A stretch of 64,000 nucleotides of DNA from an uncultured Bacteroidota bacterium (lineage in GTDB: Bacteria; Bacteroidota; Bacteroidia; Flavobacteriales; Flavobacteriaceae), in NCBI GenBank assembly GCA_902577515.1, contig CACGZJ010000004.1, positions 38,283 to 102,282 of the forward strand, read 5' to 3'. The position numbers and the translations under genes are program-made. The notes beneath the pieces are model-generated. The model was not told the DNA's origin, searched no databases, and saw only the letters and a list, made by a program, of their open reading frames with translations. The stretch's first letter is position 1, and every line of letters starts with the position of its first letter. Shown here one piece after another: positions 26,337 to 35,927 of this stretch.

Positions 26337-27677
26337 ATGAGTGATTTTGGAATAATTGGAATAGGAAGAATAGGAACTAGTATGGCAAGAAATATGTCAT
26401 CAAAAGGTATTATAGTTTCACTATATGATAATAGTCATAATTCTTTAGATAATTTAAAAAGTAATTATCCAGAGTTAGAGGCATCTTTAGTTTTTGATGA
26501 TATTAATAAATTTATAAGCTCAATTTCCAAACCAAGAAAAGTTTTAGTTCTGGTTCCTTCAGGGCCTGCACTAGATGAAGTTATTTCTCTTTTAATGCAA
26601 CATCTTGAATCTAATGATATTTTGATAGATGGAGGTAATACAAATCCGAATGTTAGCTCTAAGAATCATCAAACTATTAAATTAAAAAACTTTTTATATC
26701 TAGGTATGGGAGTTTCAGGAGGAGTTAAAGGAGTTCTTGAGGGACCTTCAATAATGATTGGAGGAGATACTAATGCCTTTGATCAAGTCAAAAATATCTT
26801 TTCTCAAATAACATCTAAAACAATTAATGGTTCAAAAAGTTTTGAATTCTTTGGAGATTCAAATCAAGGCCATTTTATTAAAATGATTCATAATGGTATA
26901 GAATATGTTGAGATGCAGCTTATATCTTCAATTTATTATCTAATGATAAACTCTAAAAAATATTTGTATGATGATATTGCAAAAATTTTTAAAAAATGGA
27001 ATGATATAGATTTAAACAGTTACCTGTTAGAAATATCTTTACTAAAACTTACTGAAAAGACAGGTGACAGTTATCTGTTAGATAGAATTGATGATAACGC
27101 TGATGATAATGGTACTGGAAGATGGATGTTAAAACATGCAATTGATCTTGGATGTTCAGTTAATATGCTAAATTCAGCAATCGACTCAAGGTTTATTTCT
27201 AATAATAACATTACAAGATCAAAGGCCAATAAAATAATAAAAGAGGATAAAAAAGAATATGATATAGATTTTGAATCATTAGCTAATGCATATAGATTTT
27301 GTAGACTAATAAATTATTTTCAAGCTTTTTTATTAATAGATTCTGCAAATAAAAGTTATGGATGGAATATCAGTATTTCAAATGCACTAAATGTATGGTC
27401 AAATGGAAGTATTATTAAATCAAAACTTATCAATAAATTACTTAGTGATTATTCAGTTGATAATATTCTGGATGATAAAAATATATTTAATAATCTTAAT
27501 GAACTTAAACCTGGATTAATTGATATTTTAAATACATCATTAATAAATGATGTTTCGCTTCCATGTTTTAATGAAGCATTAAATTATTTTAATCAGATTT
27601 CAAACTCTTCTCTAAGTACTAAGCTAATTCAAGCTCAAAGAAACTATTTTGGATCTCATGAAATAAAAATTAACTAA
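26337..27677 (+). CDS. gnd: 6-phosphogluconate dehydrogenase (decarboxylating)
   Basis: 446 residues, slightly shorter than the usual 470. The N-terminal Rossmann motif is GIIGIGRIGTSMARNM. GMGVSGGVKGVLEGPSIMIGG is the substrate loop, and KMIHNGIEYVEMQ near residue 183 has the catalytic Lys and His-Asn. DDNADDNGTGRWMLK is another family block. After GIGRIG the next strand ends VSLYDNS, with Asp-Asn in place of the NRT found in NADP-specific enzymes, so NAD preference is possible. The product is ribulose 5-phosphate plus CO2. It has no gap from gntK and gntP on either side. Confidence 0.92.
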   Translation: MSDFGIIGIGRIGTSMARNMSSKGIIVSLYDNSHNSLDNLKSNYPELEASLVFDDINKFISSISKPRKVLVLVPSGPALDEVISLLMQHLESNDILIDGGNTNPNVSSKNHQTIKLKNFLYLGMGVSGGVKGVLEGPSIMIGGDTNAFDQVKNIFSQITSKTINGSKSFEFFGDSNQGHFIKMIHNGIEYVEMQLISSIYYLMINSKKYLYDDIAKIFKKWNDIDLNSYLLEISLLKLTEKTGDSYLLDRIDDNADDNGTGRWMLKHAIDLGCSVNMLNSAIDSRFISNNNITRSKANKIIKEDKKEYDIDFESLANAYRFCRLINYFQAFLLIDSANKSYGWNISISNALNVWSNGSIIKSKLINKLLSDYSVDNILDDKNIFNNLNELKPGLIDILNTSLINDVSLPCFNEALNYFNQISNSSLSTKLIQAQRNYFGSHEIKIN

Positions 27678-29012
27678 ATGAGTATTTATCTTTCATTGAT
27701 TATCGGTATTTGTCTTTTACTTGTTCAAGTAATAAAATTTAGATTTTCTCCATTTATTTCATTACTAACATCATCAATTGTAATTGGTCTTCTTTCAGGT
27801 CTTGATGGTGAAATAATAATAAATAATATTCAACAAGGAATGGGCAGTACACTTGGATATATTGCAGTAATAGTTGGTCTTGGAGCTATGTTTGGTGCCA
27901 TACTTGAATCAACTGGTGGTGCAAAAGAAATCACTAGATATCTCTTAAATAAGTTTGGTGAAAAGAAATCTCAGTGGGCGTTACTAATTAGTGGTTTTTT
28001 TATCGCAATTCCTGTATTTTTTGATGTAGCATTTATAATTCTTTTGCCTGTAATTTATTCAATTCAAAAGAAGTCAAATAAATCTTTAGTTTATTACGCT
28101 CTTCCTCTACTTGCAGGTTTAGCAGTAACTCATGCTTTTATTCCTCCTACTCCTGGACCTGTTGCTGTTTCTCAAATTCTTGGAGCTGATCTAGGCTACG
28201 TAATGTTATTTGGTTTAATTGTTGGTATACCATCAGCTATTTTATCTGGAGTAATTTTTACAAATTTCATAACATCTAAAATTGATTTTAATTCTAAAGT
28301 AGTTTTTGATACTGAAAAATTAGAAGTAAATACTACTCCAAGTATAAGATCAGTCATACTAATAATACTCCTGCCACTTATTCTAATTATTTTTAGATCT
28401 CTACTAGATACTGGAATACTGAGTATAACTAATGAAACAGTATCTGAATTTATTAAGTTTATAGGTCACCCATTCTCTGCTCTAATAATTGCCAACATAA
28501 TTGCATGGTATTTTCTTGGAATTAGACTGGGTATAGATAAAAAGAAATTAGAGAAAATTGTTTCAAAGTCATTTGCGCCAGCAGGAGCTATAATATTAAT
28601 AACTGGTGCAGGTGGGGTATTAAAACAAATCTTGATAGAATTAAATATTGGTGAATTATTAGCTCAAAATATTTTTAGTTCATCTGGGTTAATTTTAGTA
28701 GCATCTTTTTTATGTGCAGTTTTTATAAGAGTTCTTCAAGGTTCTTCAACAGTTGCAATGATAACATCAGCTAGTCTTGTATCTCCATTATTAATAGATA
28801 AAATAAATGATCCAATTTCTCTAAGTCTTATTGTAATCTCAATTGCATCAGGAGCTTCAACTTTTTCACATGTAAATGATAGTGGATATTGGCTTGTAAA
28901 TCAATATCTGGGACTTTCAATGAAAAAAACATTTTTATCTTGGACACTTATGACATTAATTTTATCTATTTCAGGTTTAACTTTTACTCTTATACTTAGT
29001 TTGATTTTTTAA
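27678..29012 (+). CDS. gntP: Gluconate:H+ symporter, GntP family
   Basis: 444 residues, about 12 hydrophobic segments. Family blocks include GLGAMFGAILESTGGAKEI, the PVFFDVAFIILLP region, THAFIPPTPGPVAVSQILGAD, ITGAGGVLKQIL, RVLQGSSTVAMIT and FSHVNDSGYW, all typical of GntP permeases. It imports gluconate or a related sugar acid. It directly follows gnd and closes the gluconate unit. Confidence 0.95.
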   Translation: MSIYLSLIIGICLLLVQVIKFRFSPFISLLTSSIVIGLLSGLDGEIIINNIQQGMGSTLGYIAVIVGLGAMFGAILESTGGAKEITRYLLNKFGEKKSQWALLISGFFIAIPVFFDVAFIILLPVIYSIQKKSNKSLVYYALPLLAGLAVTHAFIPPTPGPVAVSQILGADLGYVMLFGLIVGIPSAILSGVIFTNFITSKIDFNSKVVFDTEKLEVNTTPSIRSVILIILLPLILIIFRSLLDTGILSITNETVSEFIKFIGHPFSALIIANIIAWYFLGIRLGIDKKKLEKIVSKSFAPAGAIILITGAGGVLKQILIELNIGELLAQNIFSSSGLILVASFLCAVFIRVLQGSSTVAMITSASLVSPLLIDKINDPISLSLIVISIASGASTFSHVNDSGYWLVNQYLGLSMKKTFLSWTLMTLILSISGLTFTLILSLIF

Positions 29013-29063
29013 ACCATTGATTTTTAAGTGTTTGATATTTTTTTTAAATTGAAAAAAAAAATT

Positions 29064-29732
29064 ATGAAAAAATTTTTATTAACACTTCTTGTTTTAACAG
29101 GATTTCAATTAAACTCCCAAATAACAATTGGTGGTGGAGGAAACTCAATAAGCACCAATGTTCCTACCGCTACAATATTTATAAATGGTGAAATTTATGG
29201 TCAAGGATCTGTTTCAGGAATTAAGATTGCAAAAAATGACTGTATTCAAGTTGATGTTCTAGCTGACGGTTACATTCCTAAATCCGCAAAATTTTGTAGA
29301 CAAAAGGGTTTACCCAAAATGAAAAAAAGTGAATATTTTGAATTAGACGTAGATAGTTCGTTTGAAGCTTCATTTGAAACTGATTTTGCAAATAATGATA
29401 TAAGTATTAACCCTAGGGGTTCTGATTTAGATAGAATATGGACTAATGCTGTTAGATTAGTTGTAGAAAATTTTGATGCTTTAGAGGTTAATGATAATGA
29501 AGTTAAATATTTAAGAACATCCTGGGTGATTAACACATATGAGGCTTTTACAATTAGAACTAGATTAATTGCAAGGGTTACAGATGAAAGTCCATTAGAG
29601 ATGAAATTTAAAATTGTTTCTGAAAGAGCAAGTGGAAGAGCAAGTGCAAGAGAAGATGAAAAATTTAGAGAATGGGACAGAGTGCTAAGAAGATATCAAG
29701 GACTGATTGAAGAAATTCAAAGCAGGCTATGA
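29064..29732 (+). CDS. Secreted protein with a PEGA-like segment, unrecognised family
   Basis: 222 residues from the ATG at 29064; an in-frame upstream ATG-equivalent at 29028 would add a hydrophilic leader before the signal peptide and is less likely. A cleavable signal (about 1-19, ending NSQ) is followed by a Gly-rich stretch and a short beta segment, ATIFINGEIYGQGSVSGI, resembling PEGA/carboxypeptidase-regulatory repeats. Two Cys (CIQV and FCRQ) may form a disulfide. The C-terminal half is mixed alpha/beta with many Arg/Ser. It overlaps the next envelope gene by an ATGA junction. No function assigned. Confidence 0.6.
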   Translation: MKKFLLTLLVLTGFQLNSQITIGGGGNSISTNVPTATIFINGEIYGQGSVSGIKIAKNDCIQVDVLADGYIPKSAKFCRQKGLPKMKKSEYFELDVDSSFEASFETDFANNDISINPRGSDLDRIWTNAVRLVVENFDALEVNDNEVKYLRTSWVINTYEAFTIRTRLIARVTDESPLEMKFKIVSERASGRASAREDEKFREWDRVLRRYQGLIEEIQSRL

Positions 29733-30328
29733 TAAAAAAATTTTTAGCATTATTAATTATTTCTTGCTTAACATCTTGTGCAACTTTTTCTCCAATACCT
29801 CTTTTAGGAGATTTAGAAATGGATTTTCCAATTGAAGATCCTGATAATATTTCAGAAGGTACAGTTCAAGTTCATTCATTGGAAATGTCAGTAGGTCAGT
29901 CCATAGGAATTGATGAAAATTTTTCAACTGGACTTAGCTTTGGGATTAGACAGAGCGCATATTATGAGGCTGAATTTGCCGACTCAAATGCAATAATAAA
30001 TGCAAGAGGTGGAAAAGAACTTGATATGACTGCTAGAATTAATCACAGCTTAAGATATTATCTTAATGGTTGGGACTATAGCTCTCCATTTGCTGAGATA
30101 AGATCTAATATTCTTGAAGGTGGAGCTGATAATCTGAAAACAAGATTTGGTTTTAATATCACAAATCTTAGACTAGGATATGAGTGGGATAATGGTGCTG
30201 CTGTTTTTTTAGATAAAAAAATTGGCAGGTCATCATTTGAAAAGTTTTACGAGCTTAATTTTCCAAACTTTGTTAGTTTTGGATTCAGAATACCTATTTT
30301 AAAGGGGGGTACATTAAGAGGTTACTAA
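29729..30328 (+). CDS. Lipoprotein with beta-rich, possibly barrel-forming domain
   Basis: 199 residues. The signal ends in a lipobox (ISCLTSC, Cys at about residue 17). The remainder is rich in alternating beta strands (LSFGIRQSAYYEAEF, RINHSLRYYLNGW, TNLRLGYEWDNGAAVFL, FVSFGFRIPIL), suggesting a small outer-membrane-associated beta structure. It is translationally coupled to the secreted protein upstream. It converges on menG with 7 bases between the stops. I do not recognise the family. Confidence 0.55.
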   Translation: MIKKFLALLIISCLTSCATFSPIPLLGDLEMDFPIEDPDNISEGTVQVHSLEMSVGQSIGIDENFSTGLSFGIRQSAYYEAEFADSNAIINARGGKELDMTARINHSLRYYLNGWDYSSPFAEIRSNILEGGADNLKTRFGFNITNLRLGYEWDNGAAVFLDKKIGRSSFEKFYELNFPNFVSFGFRIPILKGGTLRGY

Positions 30329-30335
30329 TATTATA

Positions 30336-31040
30336 TTATTTTGACGCTATATATATTGTAGAAGCACCATAAAGTTTTTTTCTTGTTTCAACTTTTTTAA
30401 AACCTATTTTTTTAAGTATTTCAAAAAATTTTTTTCTAGGAGGAAAGTTTTTCGTAGAATCTAATAAATAAAGGTATGCTTTTGTTTTTCTAGAAAAGAT
30501 AAAAGCAATTATAGGAATATATATGGTGGTAATTAGTGAATAAAGTAATTTAATTATTCGATTTTCTGGAATTGAAGTTTCAAGGATAATAAGTTTTCCA
30601 TTATTTTTTAAAACTCTGTAACTTTCACTTAACCCCTTAGTAAGATTAGTAAAGTTTCTAACTCCATACCCTATAGATATGATATCAAATTGGTTATCAT
30701 CAAAAACTAGATTCTCGGCTTCGCATGTTTTTAAATTAATATTATTAATATTTAGCTGATCAATTTTACTGTGAGCAATTTTAAGCATATTCTCTGATAC
30801 ATCAACTGCCTCAATAATTGAACCTTTTATTTTACTAAGCTTTATTGCAATGTCCCCTGTACCTGTTGCAATATCAAGAATTTTTTTTGGAGATGAATCT
30901 ATTGCAATTTCAACTATTTCTTCTTTCCATTTAGAATGATTTTTAAAAGTCATCAAATCATTCATAAAATCATACTCATTAGAAATTGATTCAAAGATAT
31001 TTTTGATGTATAAGAAATTAGATTTTTCGTTATTTCTCAT
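30336..31040 (-). CDS. menG: Demethylmenaquinone methyltransferase
   Basis: 234 residues, class I SAM methyltransferase of the UbiE/MenG family. The glycine motif is ILDIATGTGDIAIKL near residue 55, with VDVSENMLKIA following. The C-terminal family blocks are GYGVRNFTNLTKGLSE and LIILETSIP. It performs the last step of menaquinone synthesis, the main respiratory quinone of Bacteroidota. It lies 1 base downstream of trpA, so it probably rides on the trp transcript, an unusual partner for a quinone gene. Confidence 0.93.
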   Translation of the reverse strand: MRNNEKSNFLYIKNIFESISNEYDFMNDLMTFKNHSKWKEEIVEIAIDSSPKKILDIATGTGDIAIKLSKIKGSIIEAVDVSENMLKIAHSKIDQLNINNINLKTCEAENLVFDDNQFDIISIGYGVRNFTNLTKGLSESYRVLKNNGKLIILETSIPENRIIKLLYSLITTIYIPIIAFIFSRKTKAYLYLLDSTKNFPPRKKFFEILKKIGFKKVETRKKLYGASTIYIASK

Positions 31041-31041
31041 T

Positions 31042-31803
31042 TTATCTGATTGAACCTATATATGAAGCAATTGAATCAACTCCATGCTCATGTAGATTCT
31101 TTATGAATGCAGATCCAATTATCGCTCCCTTTGAATATTTTACGACAGTATTAAATGTCTGATTGTTTCCAACTCCAAAACCAATTATTCTGGGAGTTTT
31201 TAGATTCATTTTTTCAATTCTTTCAAAATAATTTATTTGCTCGGGGCTAAAAGAATTTTTTGATCCAGTAATACTAGAAGAGCTTACCATATAGATAAAA
31301 CCATTAGATATAGAGTCAATCTTTTCAATTCTTTCATCTGAAGTCTGTGGAGCTATTAAAAACATGTTGTAAAGATGATTTTCTTCAAATATTGATTTAT
31401 AGTTTGCTTCATAATAGTCAATTGGTAAATCAGGAATGATTAATCCATCAATTCCAATTTCATTACATTTTTTGCAAAAGTTTTCTACACCATACTGAAG
31501 GATAGGGTTAAAATATCCCATTATTATTAGAGGAATTGAAATTTTATCTCTAATTCCTTTTAGTTGATCAAATAAGACATTGGTGTTCATTCCATTTTTA
31601 ATTGCCTTTGAAGAGCTATCTTGAATTGTAGGCCCATCAGCAAGTGGATCACTAAAAGGTAGTCCTATCTCTATCATATCAACACCAGATTCCTGAAGCT
31701 TAAAAATAATATCAACTGTATCATCTAAACTAGGATATCCTGCTGTAAAATATATTGACAACAGTTTGCCTTCTTCTTTTAATTTTTTGTCAATTCTATT
31801 CAT
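31042..31803 (-). CDS. trpA: Tryptophan synthase alpha chain
   Basis: 253 residues, TIM barrel. It cleaves indole-3-glycerol phosphate and channels indole to TrpB. The catalytic acids are E46 in DMIEIGLPFSDP and D56 in PLADGPTIQ. IYFTAGYPSLDDT opens the barrel and FGVGNNQTFNTV plus GAIIGSAFIK form the phosphate site. It overlaps trpB by one base. Confidence 0.97.
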   Translation of the reverse strand: MNRIDKKLKEEGKLLSIYFTAGYPSLDDTVDIIFKLQESGVDMIEIGLPFSDPLADGPTIQDSSSKAIKNGMNTNVLFDQLKGIRDKISIPLIIMGYFNPILQYGVENFCKKCNEIGIDGLIIPDLPIDYYEANYKSIFEENHLYNMFLIAPQTSDERIEKIDSISNGFIYMVSSSSITGSKNSFSPEQINYFERIEKMNLKTPRIIGFGVGNNQTFNTVVKYSKGAIIGSAFIKNLHEHGVDSIASYIGSIR

Positions 31804-32984
31804 TATAATTTAAAATAATCAATGTAAGTATTCAAGTCTTTATCTCCTCTTCCAGAGAAGTTAACAACAATTATATCATTTGGTTTAAAATCTAAATACT
31901 TAAATGCAGCAAATGCATGAGCAGTTTCTATTGCAGGAATAATCCCTTCTAGTTTAGAGACTTCTAATCCTGCTAGCATAGCATCACTATCTGTTATCGA
32001 CATAAACTCTGCTCTTTTGTTTTCTAATAAATGTGCATGAAGTGGACCAACACCAGGATAATCTAAGCCAGCTGATATGGAGTAAGGCTCAACTATTTGC
32101 CCATCCTTGGTTTGCATTAAAAGAGTTTTACTTCCATGAATAATTCCAGTTTTACCAAGAACTGATGTAGCAGCACTTTTACCAGACTCAACACCTTCAC
32201 CAGCTGCTTCAACTGAAATAATTTTTACTTTCTCGTCTTCTAAATAATTATAATATAATCCAGCTGCATTACTTCCTCCTCCAATATTAGCTATTAAATA
32301 ATCCGGGCTATCAGTTCCTTCTTTTTCAATTAACTGAGACTTTATCTCTTTAGAAACGATTGATTGAAATTTGGCAACCATATCAGGATATGGATGAGGA
32401 CCAACAACTGATCCAATTATATAGTGAGTTGTAATAGGATTATTAATCCAATCTCTAATAGCCTCATTTGTAGCATCCTTGAGAGTTTTGCTCCCAGATT
32501 CAGCTGCAACAACACTTGCTCCCAGCATTTTCATTCTAGCAACATTAGGAGCTTGTCTTTTTATATCAATAGCTCCCATATATATTACACATTCAATTCC
32601 TGCTAATGCACAAACAGTAGCGGTGGCAACTCCATGTTGACCAGCACCTGTTTCAGCAATAATTCTTTTCTTTCCTAATCTTTTAGCTAGTAAAATTTGA
32701 CCAACAGTATTATTTATTTTATGAGCTCCTGTATGGCACAAGTCCTCTCTTTTAAAGTATATTTTACATTTATATTTCTCTGACATTCTTTCTGCAAAAT
32801 ATAATGGAGTTGGTCTTCCTACATAGTCCTTTAAAAGGTTATTATAATCTTTCTGAAAATCAGTATCGTTTATAATCTTGTTATAGTTTTTTTCTAATTC
32901 TTCAAGGTTTGGAAATAGCATTTCAGGTACAAAAGCACCTCCATAATTTCCATAAAACCCTTTTTTATCAACTGTATACTTCAT
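31803..32984 (-). CDS. trpB: Tryptophan synthase beta chain
   Basis: 393 residues. A PLP enzyme condensing indole with serine. The PLP lysine is K89 in [11 protein letters not shown]. The [12 protein letters not shown] loop and the [11 protein letters not shown] phosphate-binding loop are intact. It starts 17 bases inside the 3' end of trpF, and its stop overlaps the trpA start, so translation of the three is tightly coupled. Confidence 0.98.
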   Translation of the reverse strand: MKYTVDKKGFYGNYGGAFVPEMLFPNLEELEKNYNKIINDTDFQKDYNNLLKDYVGRPTPLYFAERMSEKYKCKIYFKREDLCHTGAHKINNTVGQILLAKRLGKKRIIAETGAGQHGVATATVCALAGIECVIYMGAIDIKRQAPNVARMKMLGASVVAAESGSKTLKDATNEAIRDWINNPITTHYIIGSVVGPHPYPDMVAKFQSIVSKEIKSQLIEKEGTDSPDYLIANIGGGSNAAGLYYNYLEDEKVKIISVEAAGEGVESGKSAATSVLGKTGIIHGSKTLLMQTKDGQIVEPYSISAGLDYPGVGPLHAHLLENKRAEFMSITDSDAMLAGLEVSKLEGIIPAIETAHAFAAFKYLDFKPNDIIVVNFSGRGDKDLNTYIDYFKL

Positions 32985-33594
32985 TTTTAATTGTTTTTAT
33001 AAATGTTTTTAATTCATCAATTTTTTTCAAATAGTTGTCGTCTTCAAATTTACTATTTACATCTATGCCATAGACAGGAAGATCCATTTTTAAAAGATCA
33101 AATAGCGCATCGATAGAGTGAAGCCCTATACCACCACTAATAAAGAAATCCTTTTTTAAATTATATTTTTTTAAATTTTCCCAGTTAAATGACTTACCAG
33201 TTCCTCCAGGAAGTTCTGATTTTGAGTCAAATAAAAACATGTCACAATAGTTTTCATAATTTTTTAAAACACCAAAATCAAACTCGTCATCAATTCTAAA
33301 TGACTTAATAACTTGAACCCCACTATCTAATATTTTTTTACAAAATTCTGGTGACTCTTCTCCATGTAATTGAACACAAGCTAAATCATGTTCTAATACT
33401 TTGTCAATTACAGCATTAAAATTTGAGTTAAAAAAAACACCAGTTTTTTTTATTTCAGATTTAAGGTCTGGGGTTTTAGTCTTTACAAACCTTACAGATT
33501 TTTCCCAAAAAATATGACCGATGTAATCAGGATTTAATTCAGCTACTTGCTGAATATTTTTATCATCAAATAATCCACAAACTTTAAATTTCAT
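32968..33594 (-). CDS. trpF: Phosphoribosylanthranilate isomerase
   Basis: 208 residues from the ATG at 33594. A longer frame exists upstream, but the conserved family opening MKFKVCGL begins here. The ATG lies just inside the end of trpC (11-base overlap). The catalytic Cys is C5 in KVCGL, and the general acid Asp lies in GIDVNSKFE near the C-terminus. Other blocks are [26 protein letters not shown] and FISGGIG. Confidence 0.94.
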   Translation of the reverse strand: MKFKVCGLFDDKNIQQVAELNPDYIGHIFWEKSVRFVKTKTPDLKSEIKKTGVFFNSNFNAVIDKVLEHDLACVQLHGEESPEFCKKILDSGVQVIKSFRIDDEFDFGVLKNYENYCDMFLFDSKSELPGGTGKSFNWENLKKYNLKKDFFISGGIGLHSIDALFDLLKMDLPVYGIDVNSKFEDDNYLKKIDELKTFIKTIKNEVYS

Positions 33595-34375
33595 TTTCAA
33601 CTTCTTTAATAAAATTATATGCTTCCTCCATTGGATCATTACTCTTCATAAAATTTTCACCAATTAAAAATCCTTGATAGCCAACTTCTCTAAGTTTTAG
33701 TATTGATTCAACCTTACTAATACCACTTTCAGATATCTTAATAAATTCATCAGGAATCTCTTTATACATTTCAATACTGTTATTTAAATCGATCTCTAAA
33801 GTGTCAAGATTCCTATTGTTAACACCAATTATATCAATATCTTTTCCTGATATTTTTTTCAATTCTTCATATGAGTGTACCTCAACTAATACTTCAAGAC
33901 CCAGGCTCTTGGCTAAGGAACTAAAATTCAAAATATCATCTGAAGTAAGAATTGATGCAATTAATAATATTGCGTCAGAACCAATTGATTTAGCTTCAAA
34001 TATTTGATATTCGCTAATTATAAATTCTTTTCGTAAAATAGGAATCTCTGCAAAATATCTTATTTCAATGATATCCTTAATATCTCCATCAAAATATTTC
34101 TTATTTGTAAGAATTGATAGTCCAGCAGCTCCTGCATCTTGATATCCTTTAACAACTTCAGAAATAGTTGATTTGTAATTTATATTAGCATTGGAGGGAG
34201 ATCTTCTTTTAAATTCACATATTATTCCACTAGAACTTTTTAATATAGACTCTTTAAGAGAAATACATTTTCGAGAAAAAAGAATATTATCTTGCAAAAC
34301 AGATATTGGTATTTTTGAAGATAAATTATCTATCTCATTTTTTTTATCAGCAACAATCTTATCTAAAATTTTCAT
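33584..34375 (-). CDS. trpC: Indole-3-glycerol phosphate synthase
   Basis: 263 residues. A TIM-barrel enzyme. CEFKRRSPSNANI contains the catalytic Lys, LSILTNKKYFDGD and PILRKEFIISEYQIFEA follow, then LVEVHSYEEL, GVNNRNLDTLEIDL and ISESGISKVESI carry the remaining active-site residues. It is a stand-alone trpC, not fused to trpF. An ATGA junction joins it to trpD. Confidence 0.96.
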   Translation of the reverse strand: MKILDKIVADKKNEIDNLSSKIPISVLQDNILFSRKCISLKESILKSSSGIICEFKRRSPSNANINYKSTISEVVKGYQDAGAAGLSILTNKKYFDGDIKDIIEIRYFAEIPILRKEFIISEYQIFEAKSIGSDAILLIASILTSDDILNFSSLAKSLGLEVLVEVHSYEELKKISGKDIDIIGVNNRNLDTLEIDLNNSIEMYKEIPDEFIKISESGISKVESILKLREVGYQGFLIGENFMKSNDPMEEAYNFIKEVENEI

Positions 34376-35364
34376 TTCATTAATTCAATAAGTTTCTCAA
34401 AACATCTTAATGCACTCTTACTTTTAATAGATTCCTTAGCAATTTCAAAAGCCTCAATAATTGAAACATTTTTTGACAGTGAAATAGCCATTGAAGCATT
34501 TGCGCAAACAACATTTTCTTGTTCATTGGATCCAATTCCATTAAGAACACTCATAAAAATCTTTGATGATGATTCGACATCCTTTCCTCCTTTAATTAAA
34601 TCTGCATCTATATTGTCTAGATTAAAATCCTTAGATTCTAAAATAAATTCATTTGATCTAGAATAGACTTTAGTATTTCCTGTTAGAGAAATCTCATCAT
34701 ATCCATCTAAAGCATGAATTATATTATATTCAATATTAGTATTCTGGTAGAGGTAGTTATAAATTCTTGCAAGTTCTAAATTGTATACACCAACCATCTG
34801 TTTTTTTGGCATAGATGGGTTAACCATTGGGCCTAGCATATTAAAAAATGTTTTTAATCTAAGTTCTTTCCTAACTGGAGCTACATTTTTCATTGCAGGA
34901 TGAAATAATGGAGCATGAAGAAAACAAATGTTTGCTTTATCAACAGCATTTTTAATTTTATCATAATCATTAGTAAAATTGATACCTAAATGTTCCAGTA
35001 CATTACTGGATCCACAACTAGATGAAACACCATAATTTCCATGTTTTGCAACTTTTACTCCACTTCCAGCAGTAACAAACGATGCTAAAGTTGATATATT
35101 GAATGTATCTTTTTCATCTCCCCCAGTCCCACATAGGTCTATAGTGTCAAATTCATCAAGGTCAATTTTTAATGATAAGTCAATTAAAGCTTTTCTAAAT
35201 CCACTTAATTCTTCAATAGTTATATTTCTAATCATAAAGATTGTTAGAAATGAAGATATTTCACTTGTATTTAGTTTACCCTCTGAAATTTGAATAATAA
35301 TATCACTAGCTTCCTTTTCAGTTAAAGTCTCATAATTTATCAGTCTATTTAAAATTTCTTTCAT
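34372..35364 (-). CDS. trpD: Anthranilate phosphoribosyltransferase
   Basis: 330 residues from the ATG at 35364, which forms an ATGA overlap with the trpG stop; a start 15 bases further upstream is possible but less natural. Signatures are the PRPP loop DLCGTGGDEKDTFNIST, the anthranilate segment VAKHGNYGVSS, and FLHAPLFHPAMKNVAPVRKELR. It joins anthranilate to PRPP. Confidence 0.96.
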   Translation of the reverse strand: MKEILNRLINYETLTEKEASDIIIQISEGKLNTSEISSFLTIFMIRNITIEELSGFRKALIDLSLKIDLDEFDTIDLCGTGGDEKDTFNISTLASFVTAGSGVKVAKHGNYGVSSSCGSSNVLEHLGINFTNDYDKIKNAVDKANICFLHAPLFHPAMKNVAPVRKELRLKTFFNMLGPMVNPSMPKKQMVGVYNLELARIYNYLYQNTNIEYNIIHALDGYDEISLTGNTKVYSRSNEFILESKDFNLDNIDADLIKGGKDVESSSKIFMSVLNGIGSNEQENVVCANASMAISLSKNVSIIEAFEIAKESIKSKSALRCFEKLIELMK

Positions 35365-35927
35365 ATACTTTTTACCCAATTTTTTATCATCTTTTTACCC
35401 TTAGGTGTTAAAACAGATTCAGGATGAAATTGAACACCTCTTACATTATACTTTTTATGTTTTAATGACATTATTTCACCATTTTTATCTAAAGATGTTA
35501 CAATTAAATTTTCAGGAATTGGTTTGTCAACAATCCAAGAGTGGTATCTCCCTACTTTTATCTTACCCTTAATTCCATCAAAAATTATATCATCTACTAT
35601 TACATTAATTTTAGTTGCCACTCCATGATAAACTCTGTCTAAATTTCTAAGTTTTCCTCCAAATGCCTCTGCAATTGCTTGTTGTCCTAGACAAACACCT
35701 AAAATATTTTTACTTTTAGAATAATACTTTAATACCTCCAAGGTTTTTCCAGATTCTGATGGTATTCCAGGGCCAGGTGATATTAAGATTGCATCAAAAT
35801 CTTTTAATTCATTAACCTCGAATAAATCATTTCTTTTTACTGTTACATCACAACCTAACTCCTCCAAATAAAACAGAAGATTATAAGTGAATGAATCATA
35901 ATTATCTATTAAAAATATTTTTTTCAT
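35361..35927 (-). CDS. trpG: Anthranilate synthase glutamine amidotransferase component
   Basis: 188 residues, class I amidotransferase. It opens LIDNYDSFTYNLLFYLEE. The oxyanion segment is LISPGPGIPSESG, the nucleophile Cys lies in GVCLGQQAIAEAFGG near residue 79, and His/Glu of the triad are in VQFHPESVLTP near residue 170. ATGA overlaps join it to trpE upstream and trpD downstream. Confidence 0.96.
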   Translation of the reverse strand: MKKIFLIDNYDSFTYNLLFYLEELGCDVTVKRNDLFEVNELKDFDAILISPGPGIPSESGKTLEVLKYYSKSKNILGVCLGQQAIAEAFGGKLRNLDRVYHGVATKINVIVDDIIFDGIKGKIKVGRYHSWIVDKPIPENLIVTSLDKNGEIMSLKHKKYNVRGVQFHPESVLTPKGKKMIKNWVKSI

